A stretch of DNA of 43,379 nucleotides from an uncultured Eggerthellaceae bacterium (GCA_947565915.1 CANOHY010000017.1:1-43379); one strand, 5' to 3'; numbered from the stretch's first letter, positions 10,501 to 17,243 are shown. Translations and numbers: made by a program. The notes: generated from the sequence alone by a model not told the origin.

Positions 10501-11249
10501 GCGCCTGCGAGCCTTCCCTTCGCTCGCGCGACCACGGGAAGCGCAAGCAGGCTGCGCCTGGGGCCGAGCGTCGCTTCCTGGCGCACGATGGCCGATATGC
10601 AATAGAGCCACACGATGCCGCCGACCAGGTTCAGCGCGAAGTGCAGGGCCCCTCGCATGCCGTAAGGCGCAAGACCTATGGCAGCGCCCAGCAGATGCGA
10701 GGCGCCCGCAAAGGCTGCCGTGAGCAGCAAGAGCGCGAGCATCAGGTGCTTGGAAGCTTGGAGGGTGCTGATGACCTTCGGACGCTCGAGCCCGAGGATC
10801 GGCGCCAGGAAGAGCGCGAGCAGCGCTGGCACCGCGAGCGCAGAAAGCGCCTGTGCGAAGACGGCGATGGCGATGGCCACCCCGTCGCGGCCGACCAGGC
10901 TGCCGAGCAGCGCCTGGAAGAGGAGCGCGAAGAGCACGCTGGCAACGCCCAGAGCGAGGGCGAAGGCCGCGAGCAGCCCGAATGCGCGCAGCAGCGCAGA
11001 TGCCGCTTGCCGTGGTTCGCGACAGGCTAGCTCGCGCCCTAGATCGCGCGCGAGCTCGCGTCGCAGAGCGAGCCCGCATGCCACGATGGCCAGCGCGAGC
11101 AGCACGAAGAGCCCATAGACGATGGGCGCGGGAACACTTCTGAGCTGGTTGGAGAGAGCGGTATCTGCCAGAGCATAGATAAGCGACGCGCATAGCGAGA
11201 GCGCGCATGAAAGCACCAAAGCTCGTGGTTTGAGAAAGAATCCCCTCAT
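1488..11249 (-). CDS. giant RHS/YD-repeat polymorphic toxin with LysM and DNRLRE-like domains
   Basis: 3,253 residues. The ATG at 11249 is chosen because AGGAGG lies 8 bases upstream; an in-frame GTG at 11258 would abut that site. Order: about six membrane helices (residues 10-225); a signal-like helix ending SFAHA-DEV near 275; an acidic linker; a DNRLRE-like beta domain (about 565-745) with DVREAVNAW; a LysM-like module (about 870-916); a DUF6531-like segment with LSTGNFVM (about 945-1005); dozens of YD repeats (about 1015-2640); an RHS core end with DPASRNRYAY and DPTGHG at about 2968-2973. The last 280 residues form a variable tip ending in a glycine-zipper hydrophobic stretch. RHS shells encapsulate the toxic tip. 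LysM suggests wall association, similar in plan to WapA-type proteins of monoderms. No type VI genes are present. The tip and its downstream genes look less GC-rich than the core. Pore formation is inferred. Confidence 0.9.
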   Translation of the reverse strand: MRGFFLKPRALVLSCALSLCASLIYALADTALSNQLRSVPAPIVYGLFVLLALAIVACGLALRRELARDLGRELACREPRQAASALLRAFGLLAAFALALGVASVLFALLFQALLGSLVGRDGVAIAIAVFAQALSALAVPALLALFLAPILGLERPKVISTLQASKHLMLALLLLTAAFAGASHLLGAAIGLAPYGMRGALHFALNLVGGIVWLYCISAIVRQEATLGPRRSLLALPVVARAKGRLAGALSKGCACVLAFAMAFSLGGKVSFAHADEVQEQLAERIEEQAELESSLADGVATEGDEKPEEAKAPEPADPKAAPPEDFYGFDLDEVPGTPVATDGEAVVFQEDARHFTTVIGGRDLVYTTEDGALAPIDNTLLATPGKEAGNPTYVNAANSFTAELPAKMDEGRGLVLRANGCNIGLVPLDGDFTVSAAQGTSIRYTEVSEGIDYQYTLVGSLVKEDVILKREVAPRTFRTRIDLPARLSCALEEGSVVVRDAAGNLVATIAAPDMEDAAGAVSDGVELSLVEEEGAPVIALDIDWEWACSPERAYPVRIDPSVSIGASKTTITVVESAWDRVIGDSGFLPVGYDDGVATASGAFNPGGRGHEFCRVYAKFDYDFAANMNEERIDSATFSLYQFTTLSAGKNNMGAYRMDEAWDYYTLKWNTQKNAKHTFLSFKKARTSEGYVKWDVREAVNAWAQGLAAPNGIVLKSEDERNMQCEVFSGNTSANPPKLEVKWSVPDPVNPSYPLNSTTVALRPVTETTVAGIQAVDGVFADGVATPGATVGWELDGRGDGGWMTASKSYKYPDSSAWEAAYPNATKYKDKLGNWQTPLFANLSADALYSLRAQPVLNATVGKEVASDKFLIYQAKATDTLPYIAKHYGVSLSTICADNHVHDSLSIKGNTLFVRNPKTTAAYNPSNLSVDQKRRIDSALMGRAKHCEYGYEPVNLSTGNFVMERVDASVPEVEGDFQLVRTYNSKAADVAGAFGRGWSLEWDASLSMTDANTIAYSAGDGKVYFFGRASGLTFRCPEEPTLTLTGTRYTQNKVDYVRWTLSRQDGSYDSFDAWGLMTSRTSALGLATTIQRNAEGLVSAVVSPSGIRFGLEWDAAGHITKLALPGGAACTYGYDASGNLVSATEPNGATSRYGYDGAHRMTSFRDPDGNMAVRNAYDNQGRVISQTDALGGVVRFSYVGGATIATDAMGQVTTYRYDSLMRTVGIGYPDGTSVSRGYDASGNLAYDEEGIYAHDGRGNLTCSTSPDGWATSYSYDGKNRLVGQVNPDGEEISYAYSAAGDLVSQTSSSGEAFAFEYDGAHRLVRATDADGVSIAYAYSGPWVTSETDGLGRTTAYAYDAMGRRVSVTDASGNVSRTMYDAAGNVVGETDGTGAHTAYELTPMGYLASLVDANGQRTTFIRDAKGQATSVTLPSGATESYAYDAAGNQVAHTDALGNVESWSYDCKGRCTAHADLAGNATSYAYDARGYLTSEEGPDGAITTYERDGTYGVALATIDALGNRTESTYDTMGRLTKSEDALGTIAERAYASGGRLISEADGAGATTSYAYTAAGRLAKVDVEGRIWELAYDEAGQMTSMVDPAGEEWAFAYDAAGNLASATDPEGNVTTYAYDGAGRQVSTTDPEGATISTEYDVRGNVIAQVDGAGVEVRYAYGSIGELLSVTDGAGNVTAFEYDAVGNLVKTTDARGFTTAFEYDALGRAVAAIDALGNRTEQGYDAAGNVARTVDARGNAASLAYDALGNLTSLTDVMGVTLSFAYDVRGNMTSASDGDARHWDFGYDGAGRQISKTDMLGRTVTSEYDEWGEVVRATDAAGAVTTYAYDACGLLVSTTDALGNASTRKHDKCGNLVLEQDAAGNRTAYQHDGCGRVVAAIDKAGAMSAYAYDGAGRIVAMTDGEGCRRTYGYDKAGNLTSETDPLGNEATYEYDAAGNLVRFALPSGRALSFDYDGAGNLVAWRDPSGAESSYAYDGAGNVIATKDPLSHATAYAYDAANNITSMTDPMGATTTLEHDQVGNLIRVTDASGATQTYAYDVADRLVGTATPLGRELALSYDVMDNITGIADNLGLKSSFAYDALGRLVSATDSNGSERKWAYDALGNVVAYRDGAGNATRIAYDGMSRPVSVTDGAGATARYAYDKRGNLVSATSGAGIEATFAYDAAGNLASRKVGKGASTWRYDADGRVVAATDAFGTASAFGYDEAGRLMASVKAASADGAASALRSLQESGQAPEGAQSARYAYDAAGNLTSRSEGTSQPTTYSYDAAGRIASVTDGAGSTTYERDALGNVASATDALGATTSYAYDALGNLTSVTSPTGATERIARDAAGRPTSYVDGAGTETRFAYDGEGNLTSKSYPASPGSEVGYTYDGEGRLASRSDWTGTYMREYDGAGRIASETDGAGRRLAYSYNGDGRVSSVAYPDGKVARYSYDVAGNPASISTDAGSWNISCDAEGRPASVARPDGSSTSWQRDGLGRISSVESLDAHGDPVSSYAYSYDGAGRIAREQWQAEGLGEGSRELAYDDAGRLATVAGTGPDGAYQESFAYDAAGNRVEASRTGAGAYHATFVYDADGRLASSTTDGEKSTYAYDDAGNLVTREADDATTTYSYGLENRLTAVMRGDALALGVAYDGDGNRVWQASVGEEAVAQGGVSASEGVADALPNLGDGLAPLALALCSGFAGSLGIANPAASGALLQLLASKWHARGRGRGRDELDADDLSDDATGGLGAGEPPVSSIAGELASGGVIVGMDERAYASTSLSDVAQPLATVGEDGATSDHLYLFDAGGDDLTALLDPVAAEAQSDFSLMSAVAEPSANSAASSVETRGLPQSQSGIFSALPLAEGATSYAFDGRGSVTAALDESGSLVGIAAFSVTGTIEDMTGTLPSRGWNGEEADAATGLVYLRARFLVTATLSFASQDTYLGRAADPASRNRYAYAEGDPVNAIDPTGHGVFDDFMGMEKGMRYMQQRNDSLFGGPLTPSKGSGQSLASGIASSLINYVSEAMQPLVQKPSYEQQLAAMPAGLERSYMAMVWYKNGWISREAAKKYCDEYDHMGKMAPEPSINPEVKEILNGGSQATSAFLADAQIANASRWYEEAHSTTGSLTTVNQLAKTDKALTFAGKRIVVVQVAVEGVFTIGNVYDALNNPNVTPERAQTDAIVEGAFGAAKMGAQAGSAAVGFFVGAAIGGPVGAVVGAAIGLFGGIAVDSLSSSLRDSGQVYRWKDDLYYAIY
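3330..8240 (-). repeat. tandem YD (RHS) repeats within the toxin gene
   Basis: The coding sequence repeats with a period close to 63 bases (about 21 residues), giving variations on YAYDAAGNLTS followed by a TDALGN-like turn. In the plus-strand text this shows as a recurring gtcgtaggcgtagg element every 60-66 bases. The copies are diverged, not identical, which is normal for an RHS beta-shell. The density of near-identical short blocks makes this stretch prone to recombination and to assembly errors. Confidence 0.9.
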
Positions 11250-11276
11250 GGCATCCACCTCCTGGCGGATGCACGA

Positions 11277-11305
11277 ATTCTACCATTTTCAAGCCCCAAA
11301 ATCAA
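11277..11305 (-). promoter_or_regulatory. sigma-70 promoter of the RHS toxin gene
   Basis: On the minus strand a -35 box TTGATT (11300-11305) is followed by exactly 17 bases and a -10 box TAGAAT (11277-11282). The predicted start is about 20 bases before the AGGAGG ribosome site of the toxin gene. The toxin therefore appears to be transcribed independently of the DHHW/U32 genes upstream. The 98-base gap 11259-11356 holds nothing else I can identify. Confidence 0.6.
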
Positions 11306-11356
11306 GCTCTGACCGGGTAACTGTGATTCCGAGTCAATGCTGCTTATGATACATAG

Positions 11357-13027
11357 CTACGACACGAGCGACATCAAAGTGGTGGCCACGCCAATGGTGC
11401 CCGCAATGGAGATGTTGTTCAGGAACACGACGTTTTGCACGTCGTTTGCCTCCACGAACTCCACGATGTTCTTGTTCACGTAGCGGAAGTCCATCACGTA
11501 CACGTATTCGAAGTTGTCCACCAGCAGGGGCACGAACGCACAACCGTAGGAGTCCTTCACCACCAAACACGACGACCCATCGGTGATGTCGGGGTTGTGA
11601 ATCTCCTCATAAGGCTGGTCGGCCACGATGAACGTATTGTAGAGCGAAGCCGAGTTCCAGCCGGTCACATCGGTGATCACATGGCCTTGGTTTCCCTCGA
11701 TTCCATCGTGGCTCGTATAGGTGAGGTCATTCGTGCCGTTTGGTATGTAAGCATCCACGTAGTCGGGGTTGTCGGCCATCGCTGGCACGTTCAGCTCGTT
11801 GTAGAAGGTGCCCAGGAAGGGCTGGAACGTCATCTTCTCCTTGCCCTCCAAGGGAACCGGCTCTATCCCCATTGCTTTGCAAAGCTGCTCGTAAGCATAG
11901 TAGGCGCCCAGCTGCGTCCAGTGATGGTCGGTGCGGAAGTAGATGTACTCGTCGTTGTGGTTGCGCAGGGCGTCGAGCGTTTCCACCACGTTCACGTCGC
12001 TTCCCATCTTGCTGTAGAAGTACTGGAGCGCCTGCTGCTGATTGGCGCCTCCCAAAGCTGCAAGCTCGTCCTCGCTCAGGATGGCTGCGGCATTGGTGGG
12101 AATGAGCACCGAGTACACTTTCGCCTTCCCTTTCAGGCGCTCGGCCGCCTTGGCGATGGCAGCACAGTAGGTATCGACGCTTTCTTGGTCGAAGAAGTAG
12201 CGGCTGTAGGCCGCGCCGTTCTTCACGTAGAGGCCGCTCATGATGTTGTCTTGGATTGCAGCTTGCACCGCCTGCTCGCTTGGCGGCTCGACAGCTTGGT
12301 AGGTAGGCGCATTCTGCCCATTCGATGTCGTTTCGGAATCGGTGCCGCTTGACGCATCGGGAATCTCCTGTTGAGCCATGCTGCCACCTACCAGCATGGT
12401 GTCGGGCTGCATGCCGTAGAGCGTGCGCATGAAGCGGTCGGCTGCCACCATGGGCTCGCGCAGCGGGTAGGTGTCGGAGTACCAAAGCGAGAGATCCGAG
12501 AAGAACGCGCCATCGAGAAACGATTGCAAGGTAAGCTCGGGGAAGCTGGTGAGCTCGCGCTTCTCCAGATCGGATGTTGCCGGGCGTGCGAAGGCGGCAA
12601 GCCCTATCACCAGCCCCAAGCCCATGATGATGCCGAATGCTGCGCAGCCGAACGAGCGCATGCGCATGATGAGGCGCTTCTGGCGTTGCGAGTATCCACC
12701 GCGCTCGGGAGCGCGTCGGAAGCTGCGCTGGGTTTGGCTACGCTCGGGAGCTCGCTGGGAACTGCGGTGGTCCTGGCCCTTCACGGGTGCGCGCTTTGAG
12801 CTGCGCTCCTGAGTTTGCCTGCGCTCGGGAGCACGCTGGGAACCATGCTGCTGCGTACGCCTACTCGTGCGCGCGTTGGCGTCTGCAAGCTGGCGCTCGC
12901 TTTCATGGGCGCGATATGCACGCCGCTCGGCACCGCGCGCTTGCTGCTCGACGCGCGCCGTGCGCTGCGCATGCTGGGTGCGTTGCGACCGCTGGCGGCG
13001 CTGCCTGGGATCATCGCTCGGATTCAT
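11357..13027 (-). CDS. DHHW-family membrane-anchored exported protein with repetitive basic N-terminal tail
   Basis: 556 residues. The DHHW motif (RTDHHWTQLGAYY, about residue 365) and the late KDSYGCAFVPLL segment identify the DHHW family, related to AlgX/AlgJ-type SGNH-fold proteins that act with MBOAT acyltransferases in O-acetylation of surface polymers. No MBOAT gene is present in this window. The first 120 or so residues are a cytoplasmic Arg/Gln/Ser-rich tail with imperfect SQRAPERSQTQ-type repeats. A single membrane helix follows (about residues 126-148), then the extracytoplasmic domain beginning ARPATSDLEKRELTSFP, typical of the family. A Ser/Thr/Gln-rich linker lies near 225-250. 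The start overlaps the last 17 bases of the U32 peptidase gene in a different frame, so the two are likely translated from one message. The target polymer is unknown. Confidence 0.8.
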   Translation of the reverse strand: MNPSDDPRQRRQRSQRTQHAQRTARVEQQARGAERRAYRAHESERQLADANARTSRRTQQHGSQRAPERRQTQERSSKRAPVKGQDHRSSQRAPERSQTQRSFRRAPERGGYSQRQKRLIMRMRSFGCAAFGIIMGLGLVIGLAAFARPATSDLEKRELTSFPELTLQSFLDGAFFSDLSLWYSDTYPLREPMVAADRFMRTLYGMQPDTMLVGGSMAQQEIPDASSGTDSETTSNGQNAPTYQAVEPPSEQAVQAAIQDNIMSGLYVKNGAAYSRYFFDQESVDTYCAAIAKAAERLKGKAKVYSVLIPTNAAAILSEDELAALGGANQQQALQYFYSKMGSDVNVVETLDALRNHNDEYIYFRTDHHWTQLGAYYAYEQLCKAMGIEPVPLEGKEKMTFQPFLGTFYNELNVPAMADNPDYVDAYIPNGTNDLTYTSHDGIEGNQGHVITDVTGWNSASLYNTFIVADQPYEEIHNPDITDGSSCLVVKDSYGCAFVPLLVDNFEYVYVMDFRYVNKNIVEFVEANDVQNVVFLNNISIAGTIGVATTLMSLVS

Positions 13028-14321
13028 ACGTCCTCCTGCGCAGATAATCCCCTACCTGAAGCGGCTCGTCAAGGAAGAACACGTAGTGCTCCTTCGAGCG
13101 ATTCGCCACATCCACATCCACAAGCTGCCCTTGCTCCTCAACCTCGCGAAGAGTCAGATCCCCCCGCTCGACGAAGGGCGCTCCGCCATCCGCGGGCGCA
13201 TGCATCCGAAGAGGGCCTACCTGTATGGTGCGCACTGCGCGATGCGGCGACAGCACAGCAAGCTCGTCGTCGGGTGCGAACCGATTATGGCAGCGCGCGG
13301 TTATGCGCCATGTACCATCTTCGCACGCCTCGCACTTCTCGATGGTGCCCACATGCACGCATTCGCGCACGTAGCCATCGCGATTAGGCGTTTGATTCGG
13401 TTGCCCGAAATAGAATCCCGTACCATAGGGCCTATGCGATATGGAGAGCAGCTCGGCTTCCGCATCTTCCACGCTGCCGCCATCGAGCACGCTTCGATAG
13501 GCCCCCACCACAGTTGCCACATAGAACGCGCGCTTGTTGCGTCCTTCTATCTTGAACGAGCTCACGCCAGCATCCGCAAGCTCTTGCAGATGCGCGATCA
13601 TGTTCAAGTCCTCGGCGTTCAAGATATAGCTGCCCCGCACATCCTCCTCGATGTCGAAGTATTGGCCCGGGCGCTTCTCTTCCACCAGCGAGTAGCTCCA
13701 CCGGCACGATTGCGCGCATTCGCCGCGGTTGCCCGAACGCCCGGTGGTTGCGGCGCTCAGAAGGCAGCGCCCCGAAAAGGCGACGCACATAGCGCCATGG
13801 ACGAATGCCTCGATCTGCAGATCGGGGGGCGTGTTGCGGCGCAACTCGGCGATGTCTGCAAGCGACATCTCGCGAGCTACCACCACGCGGGTTGCCCCTG
13901 CTTCGTACCAGAACGTGGCTGCTTCGGCATTCGAAACGGACATCTGGGTGGATATGTGAAGCGGCAGCTCGGGCGCCACCCGATGCGCAAGGGCAAATGC
14001 GCCCGCATCGCCCACGATCAGCCCATCAACGCCTGCCTGCGCCAAGCATTCCACATAGTGCGGCAATGCGTGCATATCAGCTTCATCCATCACGGTGTTG
14101 AGCGTGGTGTAGGCTCGAACATCCTGGGCGTGAGCCTCTTCTACGAGGAGCGGAACCTCGTCCAGTGCGAAGTTGTCGCTTCGCGCCCTCATGCCGAAGC
14201 GGTCGCATGCGAAGTAGATGGCATCGGCGCCGAAGCGCATGGCAGCGCGCGCCTGCGACCAACCGCCTGCCGGAGCCAAAAGCTCGGGAGCATTGCCTGC
14301 TTGGTCAACTATCCTCGCCAT
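13011..14321 (-). CDS. peptidase U32 family protein
   Basis: 436 residues from the ATG at 14321; a GTG at 14324 directly before it is an alternative, and the ribosome site (AAGG) is weak. The opening PELLAPAGGWSQARAAM and the block GRCLLSAATTGRSGNRG followed by ECAQSCRW are the U32 signature. The Cys residues of that block, with one earlier Cys, bind an iron-sulfur cluster in characterised relatives that modify RNA or ubiquinone (RlhA, UbiU/V). The name peptidase is historical for many members, so an RNA-hydroxylation role (RlhA/TrhP-like) is as likely as proteolysis. It lies 41 bases after cysS and overlaps the DHHW gene by 17 bases, placing it in the ispD-ispF-cysS transcription unit. Confidence 0.85.
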   Translation of the reverse strand: MARIVDQAGNAPELLAPAGGWSQARAAMRFGADAIYFACDRFGMRARSDNFALDEVPLLVEEAHAQDVRAYTTLNTVMDEADMHALPHYVECLAQAGVDGLIVGDAGAFALAHRVAPELPLHISTQMSVSNAEAATFWYEAGATRVVVAREMSLADIAELRRNTPPDLQIEAFVHGAMCVAFSGRCLLSAATTGRSGNRGECAQSCRWSYSLVEEKRPGQYFDIEEDVRGSYILNAEDLNMIAHLQELADAGVSSFKIEGRNKRAFYVATVVGAYRSVLDGGSVEDAEAELLSISHRPYGTGFYFGQPNQTPNRDGYVRECVHVGTIEKCEACEDGTWRITARCHNRFAPDDELAVLSPHRAVRTIQVGPLRMHAPADGGAPFVERGDLTLREVEEQGQLVDVDVANRSKEHYVFFLDEPLQVGDYLRRRTYESER

Positions 14322-14362
14322 CACCTAGCCGCCTTGAGAACGCGCTCGAAAGCCCTTAGCCC

Positions 14363-15871
14363 TTAGGCTTCGCCAACGAACTCGAGCTGAGCTCCTTGGG
14401 GGGTGTCCTTCACCGCGAACCCGAGCTCGCCCAAGCGGTCGCGCATTGCATCGGCACGTGCCCAATTCTTCTGGGCCCGCGCATCTGCACGCGCTGCCAG
14501 GAGCGCTTCCACCGCCGCAGACGAGTCGGTGCCCTCATAGCCTGCAAGCTCGCAGGCCAAAGCGACCACCTCAGCTGGGTATTCCTGCGTATCGGCACCA
14601 GCAGCAAGCAGAGCGTCCACGTCTATTCCCAGTACGCCTAGAAGCTCGGCGAGCAAATCAGCCATGCTCAGCGCGAGGTCAGCCTCATCTGCTGCCAGCA
14701 CCTTGCCAGCCACCAGCGAGTTCACCGCCGAGCTGTAGTCGAACAGGGAACCAAGCGCCTTGGGGCTGTTGAAGTCGTCGTCCATCGCCTCGACGAATGC
14801 CGAGCGAGCATCGTCCATGACGCGCTCGATCTGCGCTGCGTCGAGGACCGACTGCGCACCCGTGGCGCCTTCTGCAACCCAGCGCAAGCCTCGCAAGGTG
14901 TTGGCCAACCGTTCAAGTGCCACAGCAGCCTCGTCCAAGCGGTCGGTCGAGTAATCGAGCGGCGAGCGATAGTGCGTCTGCAGCATAAGGAAGCGCAGCA
15001 CGTTGGGATCCACCGTCTTCAGTATCTCGCGCAGAAGCAGGAAGTTGCCCAGCGACTTCGACATCTTCTCGGAGTTCACCTGCAGCATGCCGCCATGCAT
15101 CCAATGGTTCGCGAACGTCTTGCCCGTGGCTGCCTCGGATTGGGCGCGCTCGTTTTCGTGATGCGGGAAGCAGAGGTCAGCCCCGCCGCCATGAATGTCG
15201 AAGGGAAGACCCAGGTACTTCTCGGACATGCACGAGCACTCTATATGCCACCCCGGGCGCCCCTCGCCCCAAGGAGAGCTCCATGAGGGCTCGCCTGGCT
15301 TGGCCGCCTTCCAGAGCGCGAAATCAAGCTGGTCGCGCTTGCGGTCTTCGATGCCCTCGGTGCGCAAGTCGCGATGCCCAGCCTCCATCTCGTCCACATT
15401 GCGGCCCGAAAGCTTGCCGTAGCCGTCGTAGGAGCGCACGCTGTAGTACACGTCGCCATCGTCGGTCGCATAGGCATGGCCGCCTTCGATGAGCTTCTCA
15501 ACCAGAGAGATCATGGCATCTATCTCCTCGGTGGCACGAGGGCGCACCGTGGGATCCATGATGTTCAGGGCATGCATGTCCTCTATGAAGGCATCCGTAT
15601 ACTCGCGCGCAACCTCGGCTGCGCTCCTGCCTTCCTCGTTGGCCTTTGCGATGATCTTATCGTCCACGTCGGTGATGTTCTGCACGAAGGCGACTTCGTA
15701 ACCACGCCACTGCAAGTATCGGCGAATCATGTCGAAGCTGGCGAACGTGCGCGCGTTGCCGATATGGATGTAGTTGTACACGGTGGGCCCGCATACGTAC
15801 ATGCTCACCTGTCCGCTTCTGAGCGGCTCGAACTCCACTTTCGCATGCTTAGGCGTATCGTATATCCTCAT
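14363..15871 (-). CDS. cysS: cysteinyl-tRNA synthetase
   Basis: 502 residues, class I aminoacyl-tRNA synthetase charging tRNA-Cys in the cytoplasm. The start at 15871 (MRIYDTPKHAKVEF) has a GGGAGG ribosome site 10 bases upstream; an upstream in-frame ATG at 15952 would run into ispF and is rejected. It shows the HIGH-type motif YNYIHIGNAR, the catalytic loop EKMSKSLGN, and the zinc ligands in MYVCGPTVYNY, WHIECSCMSEK and FPHHENE. The C-terminal DALR region and an anticodon-binding tail (RADAMRDRLGELGFAVKDT) are complete. It follows ispF by 5 bases, a common actinobacterial order ispD-ispF-cysS. Confidence 0.97.
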   Translation of the reverse strand: MRIYDTPKHAKVEFEPLRSGQVSMYVCGPTVYNYIHIGNARTFASFDMIRRYLQWRGYEVAFVQNITDVDDKIIAKANEEGRSAAEVAREYTDAFIEDMHALNIMDPTVRPRATEEIDAMISLVEKLIEGGHAYATDDGDVYYSVRSYDGYGKLSGRNVDEMEAGHRDLRTEGIEDRKRDQLDFALWKAAKPGEPSWSSPWGEGRPGWHIECSCMSEKYLGLPFDIHGGGADLCFPHHENERAQSEAATGKTFANHWMHGGMLQVNSEKMSKSLGNFLLLREILKTVDPNVLRFLMLQTHYRSPLDYSTDRLDEAAVALERLANTLRGLRWVAEGATGAQSVLDAAQIERVMDDARSAFVEAMDDDFNSPKALGSLFDYSSAVNSLVAGKVLAADEADLALSMADLLAELLGVLGIDVDALLAAGADTQEYPAEVVALACELAGYEGTDSSAAVEALLAARADARAQKNWARADAMRDRLGELGFAVKDTPQGAQLEFVGEA

Positions 15872-15876
15872 GAAGG

Positions 15877-16386
15877 TCAGTCCTCCCTCTTGTACAGCAA
15901 GCAGCTGGCTGTAGCGCTCATTCCCTCGCCACGCCCCTCGTATCCAAGCCACTCGGTGGTGGTTGCCTTCACCCCAACGTTCTCTACGGAGATGCCCAAA
16001 GCGCTGGCAAGGTTCGCGCGCATCTGGTCGCGATAAGGCGAAAGCTTGGGCTCTTGGGCAGCTATCACCGAGTCCACGTCGAGTATCTCGAAGCCAAGGC
16101 CGCGCACCACCCGTGCCACTTCTGCGAGCAGCTCGAGCGAATCGGCATCCTTGAAGGCATCGTCGCTTGGCGGGAACAGCTTGCCGATGTCGCCTGCGCG
16201 CGCTGCGCCCAAAACCGCATCGGCGAGGGCATGTGCCAGCACGTCTGCATCGGAGTGCCCATCGAGCCCGCGCTCGAAGGGAATGTCCACGCCACCAATG
16301 ATGAGTCGGCGCCCTTCCGCGAGCGCATGCACGTCCATGCCCTGGCCTATGCGCAACCGCCGTATGTCCAGCGCATCTCTGCTCAT
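15877..16386 (-). CDS. ispF: 2-C-methyl-D-erythritol 2,4-cyclodiphosphate synthase
   Basis: 169 residues, the usual size. It converts CDP-methylerythritol phosphate to the cyclodiphosphate in the MEP isoprenoid pathway as a zinc-dependent trimer. Metal ligands are visible as D18 and H20 in GMDVHAL and H44 in LDGHSDADV. The substrate loop ATTTEWLGYEGRGEG and the GDIGKLFPPSD segment are intact. The start overlaps the ispD stop by four bases (ATGA type), so the two are translationally coupled; the stop is followed 5 bases later by cysS, whose ribosome site lies at the end of this gene. Confidence 0.97.
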   Translation of the reverse strand: MSRDALDIRRLRIGQGMDVHALAEGRRLIIGGVDIPFERGLDGHSDADVLAHALADAVLGAARAGDIGKLFPPSDDAFKDADSLELLAEVARVVRGLGFEILDVDSVIAAQEPKLSPYRDQMRANLASALGISVENVGVKATTTEWLGYEGRGEGMSATASCLLYKRED

Positions 16387-17243
16387 GCCTCGCGATTCCT
16401 CACGCGCGCACGTTGAACAGCCGCATACAGCAAATCGTAATCCTCGGGCTCGGTGAGCTTCAGGTTCTCGCGCGGGCCACGCACCACCAGCACGCGGCCG
16501 CCCAAGCGCTCGATCAGAGACGAGTCGTCAGTCCCCACGAAACCATCGGAGAGCGCTGCTGCATGCGCTCGGCGCAAGATGCCCGAGCGGAACACTTGCG
16601 GCGTCTGCGCATTCCAGAACACATTGCGATCGGGCGTTCCGGCCACCACGCCATCTTCTACCACCTTCAGCGTGTCAACGGAAGGAAAGGCCACGATGGC
16701 CCCATCGCAATCGATGTTTCCCTTCACCATGTTGATGGTATGCTCTACCAGCTTCGGCGTGATGAGCGGCCGCGCGCCATCGTGCATGGCGACGTATTCG
16801 AAATCGTCGGGCACCAGCTCCAGCCCGCTGAATGCCGACTCCTGGCGCAGGGCCCCAGCCGGTGCCACCACCACGGGCGTGACGAACGGGAACGGGTCGA
16901 TGGCGCGCTTCAGGTACTCGTCGTGGCGCTCTTCGGGGCACACGATGACGATGAGTCCCACATCGGCAACTGCATCGAACGTCTCGGCCGACCAGGTGAG
17001 AACAGGCTTGCCAGCGATCTCTACCAGCTGCTTGCCACCTTCGCGGCCAAAGCGCTCGCCTGTGCCTCCTGCCAGGATGACTGCTGCGGTCTTGGGGTTG
17101 CGGCTCAGCTTCCCTTCCAAGCCTGTTAGGTCGTTGGAAAGCTCGTCGAAGTCTATCTCGGGCGTGAGCTTAGGCGCCTCGGGCAGGATGTCTTTCTCCA
17201 CCATGACCTCCAAGTCGCTTAGCTGATAGACATCTGCACCCAT
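16383..17243 (-). CDS. ispD: 2-C-methyl-D-erythritol 4-phosphate cytidylyltransferase with N-terminal extension
   Basis: 286 residues against the usual 225-235. It forms CDP-methylerythritol from CTP in the MEP pathway. The catalytic glycine-rich loop ILAGGTGERFGREGGKQ, the AMHDGARPL block, WNAQTPQVF and GTDDSSLIERLG are all present. The first 50 residues, ahead of KTAAVILAGG, are an acidic extension not usual for the family. The start at 17243 is kept because AGGAG lies 5 bases upstream; an internal ATG at residue 14 lacks such a site. It is the first gene of the ispD-ispF-cysS-U32-DHHW series and is separated from clpC by a terminator. Confidence 0.95.
   Translation of the reverse strand: MGADVYQLSDLEVMVEKDILPEAPKLTPEIDFDELSNDLTGLEGKLSRNPKTAAVILAGGTGERFGREGGKQLVEIAGKPVLTWSAETFDAVADVGLIVIVCPEERHDEYLKRAIDPFPFVTPVVVAPAGALRQESAFSGLELVPDDFEYVAMHDGARPLITPKLVEHTINMVKGNIDCDGAIVAFPSVDTLKVVEDGVVAGTPDRNVFWNAQTPQVFRSGILRRAHAAALSDGFVGTDDSSLIERLGGRVLVVRGPRENLKLTEPEDYDLLYAAVQRARVRNREA

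Noticed and set aside
9216..11030. 604-codon plus-strand frame antisense to the RHS gene
   Set aside because: It is a shadow of the GC-rich RHS coding sequence: no ribosome site, no family motif, and the minus-strand frame has clear domains throughout.
12867..14366. 499-codon plus-strand frame opposite the U32 peptidase gene
   Set aside because: The minus strand carries the complete U32 signature; the plus frame has no recognisable domain or ribosome site.
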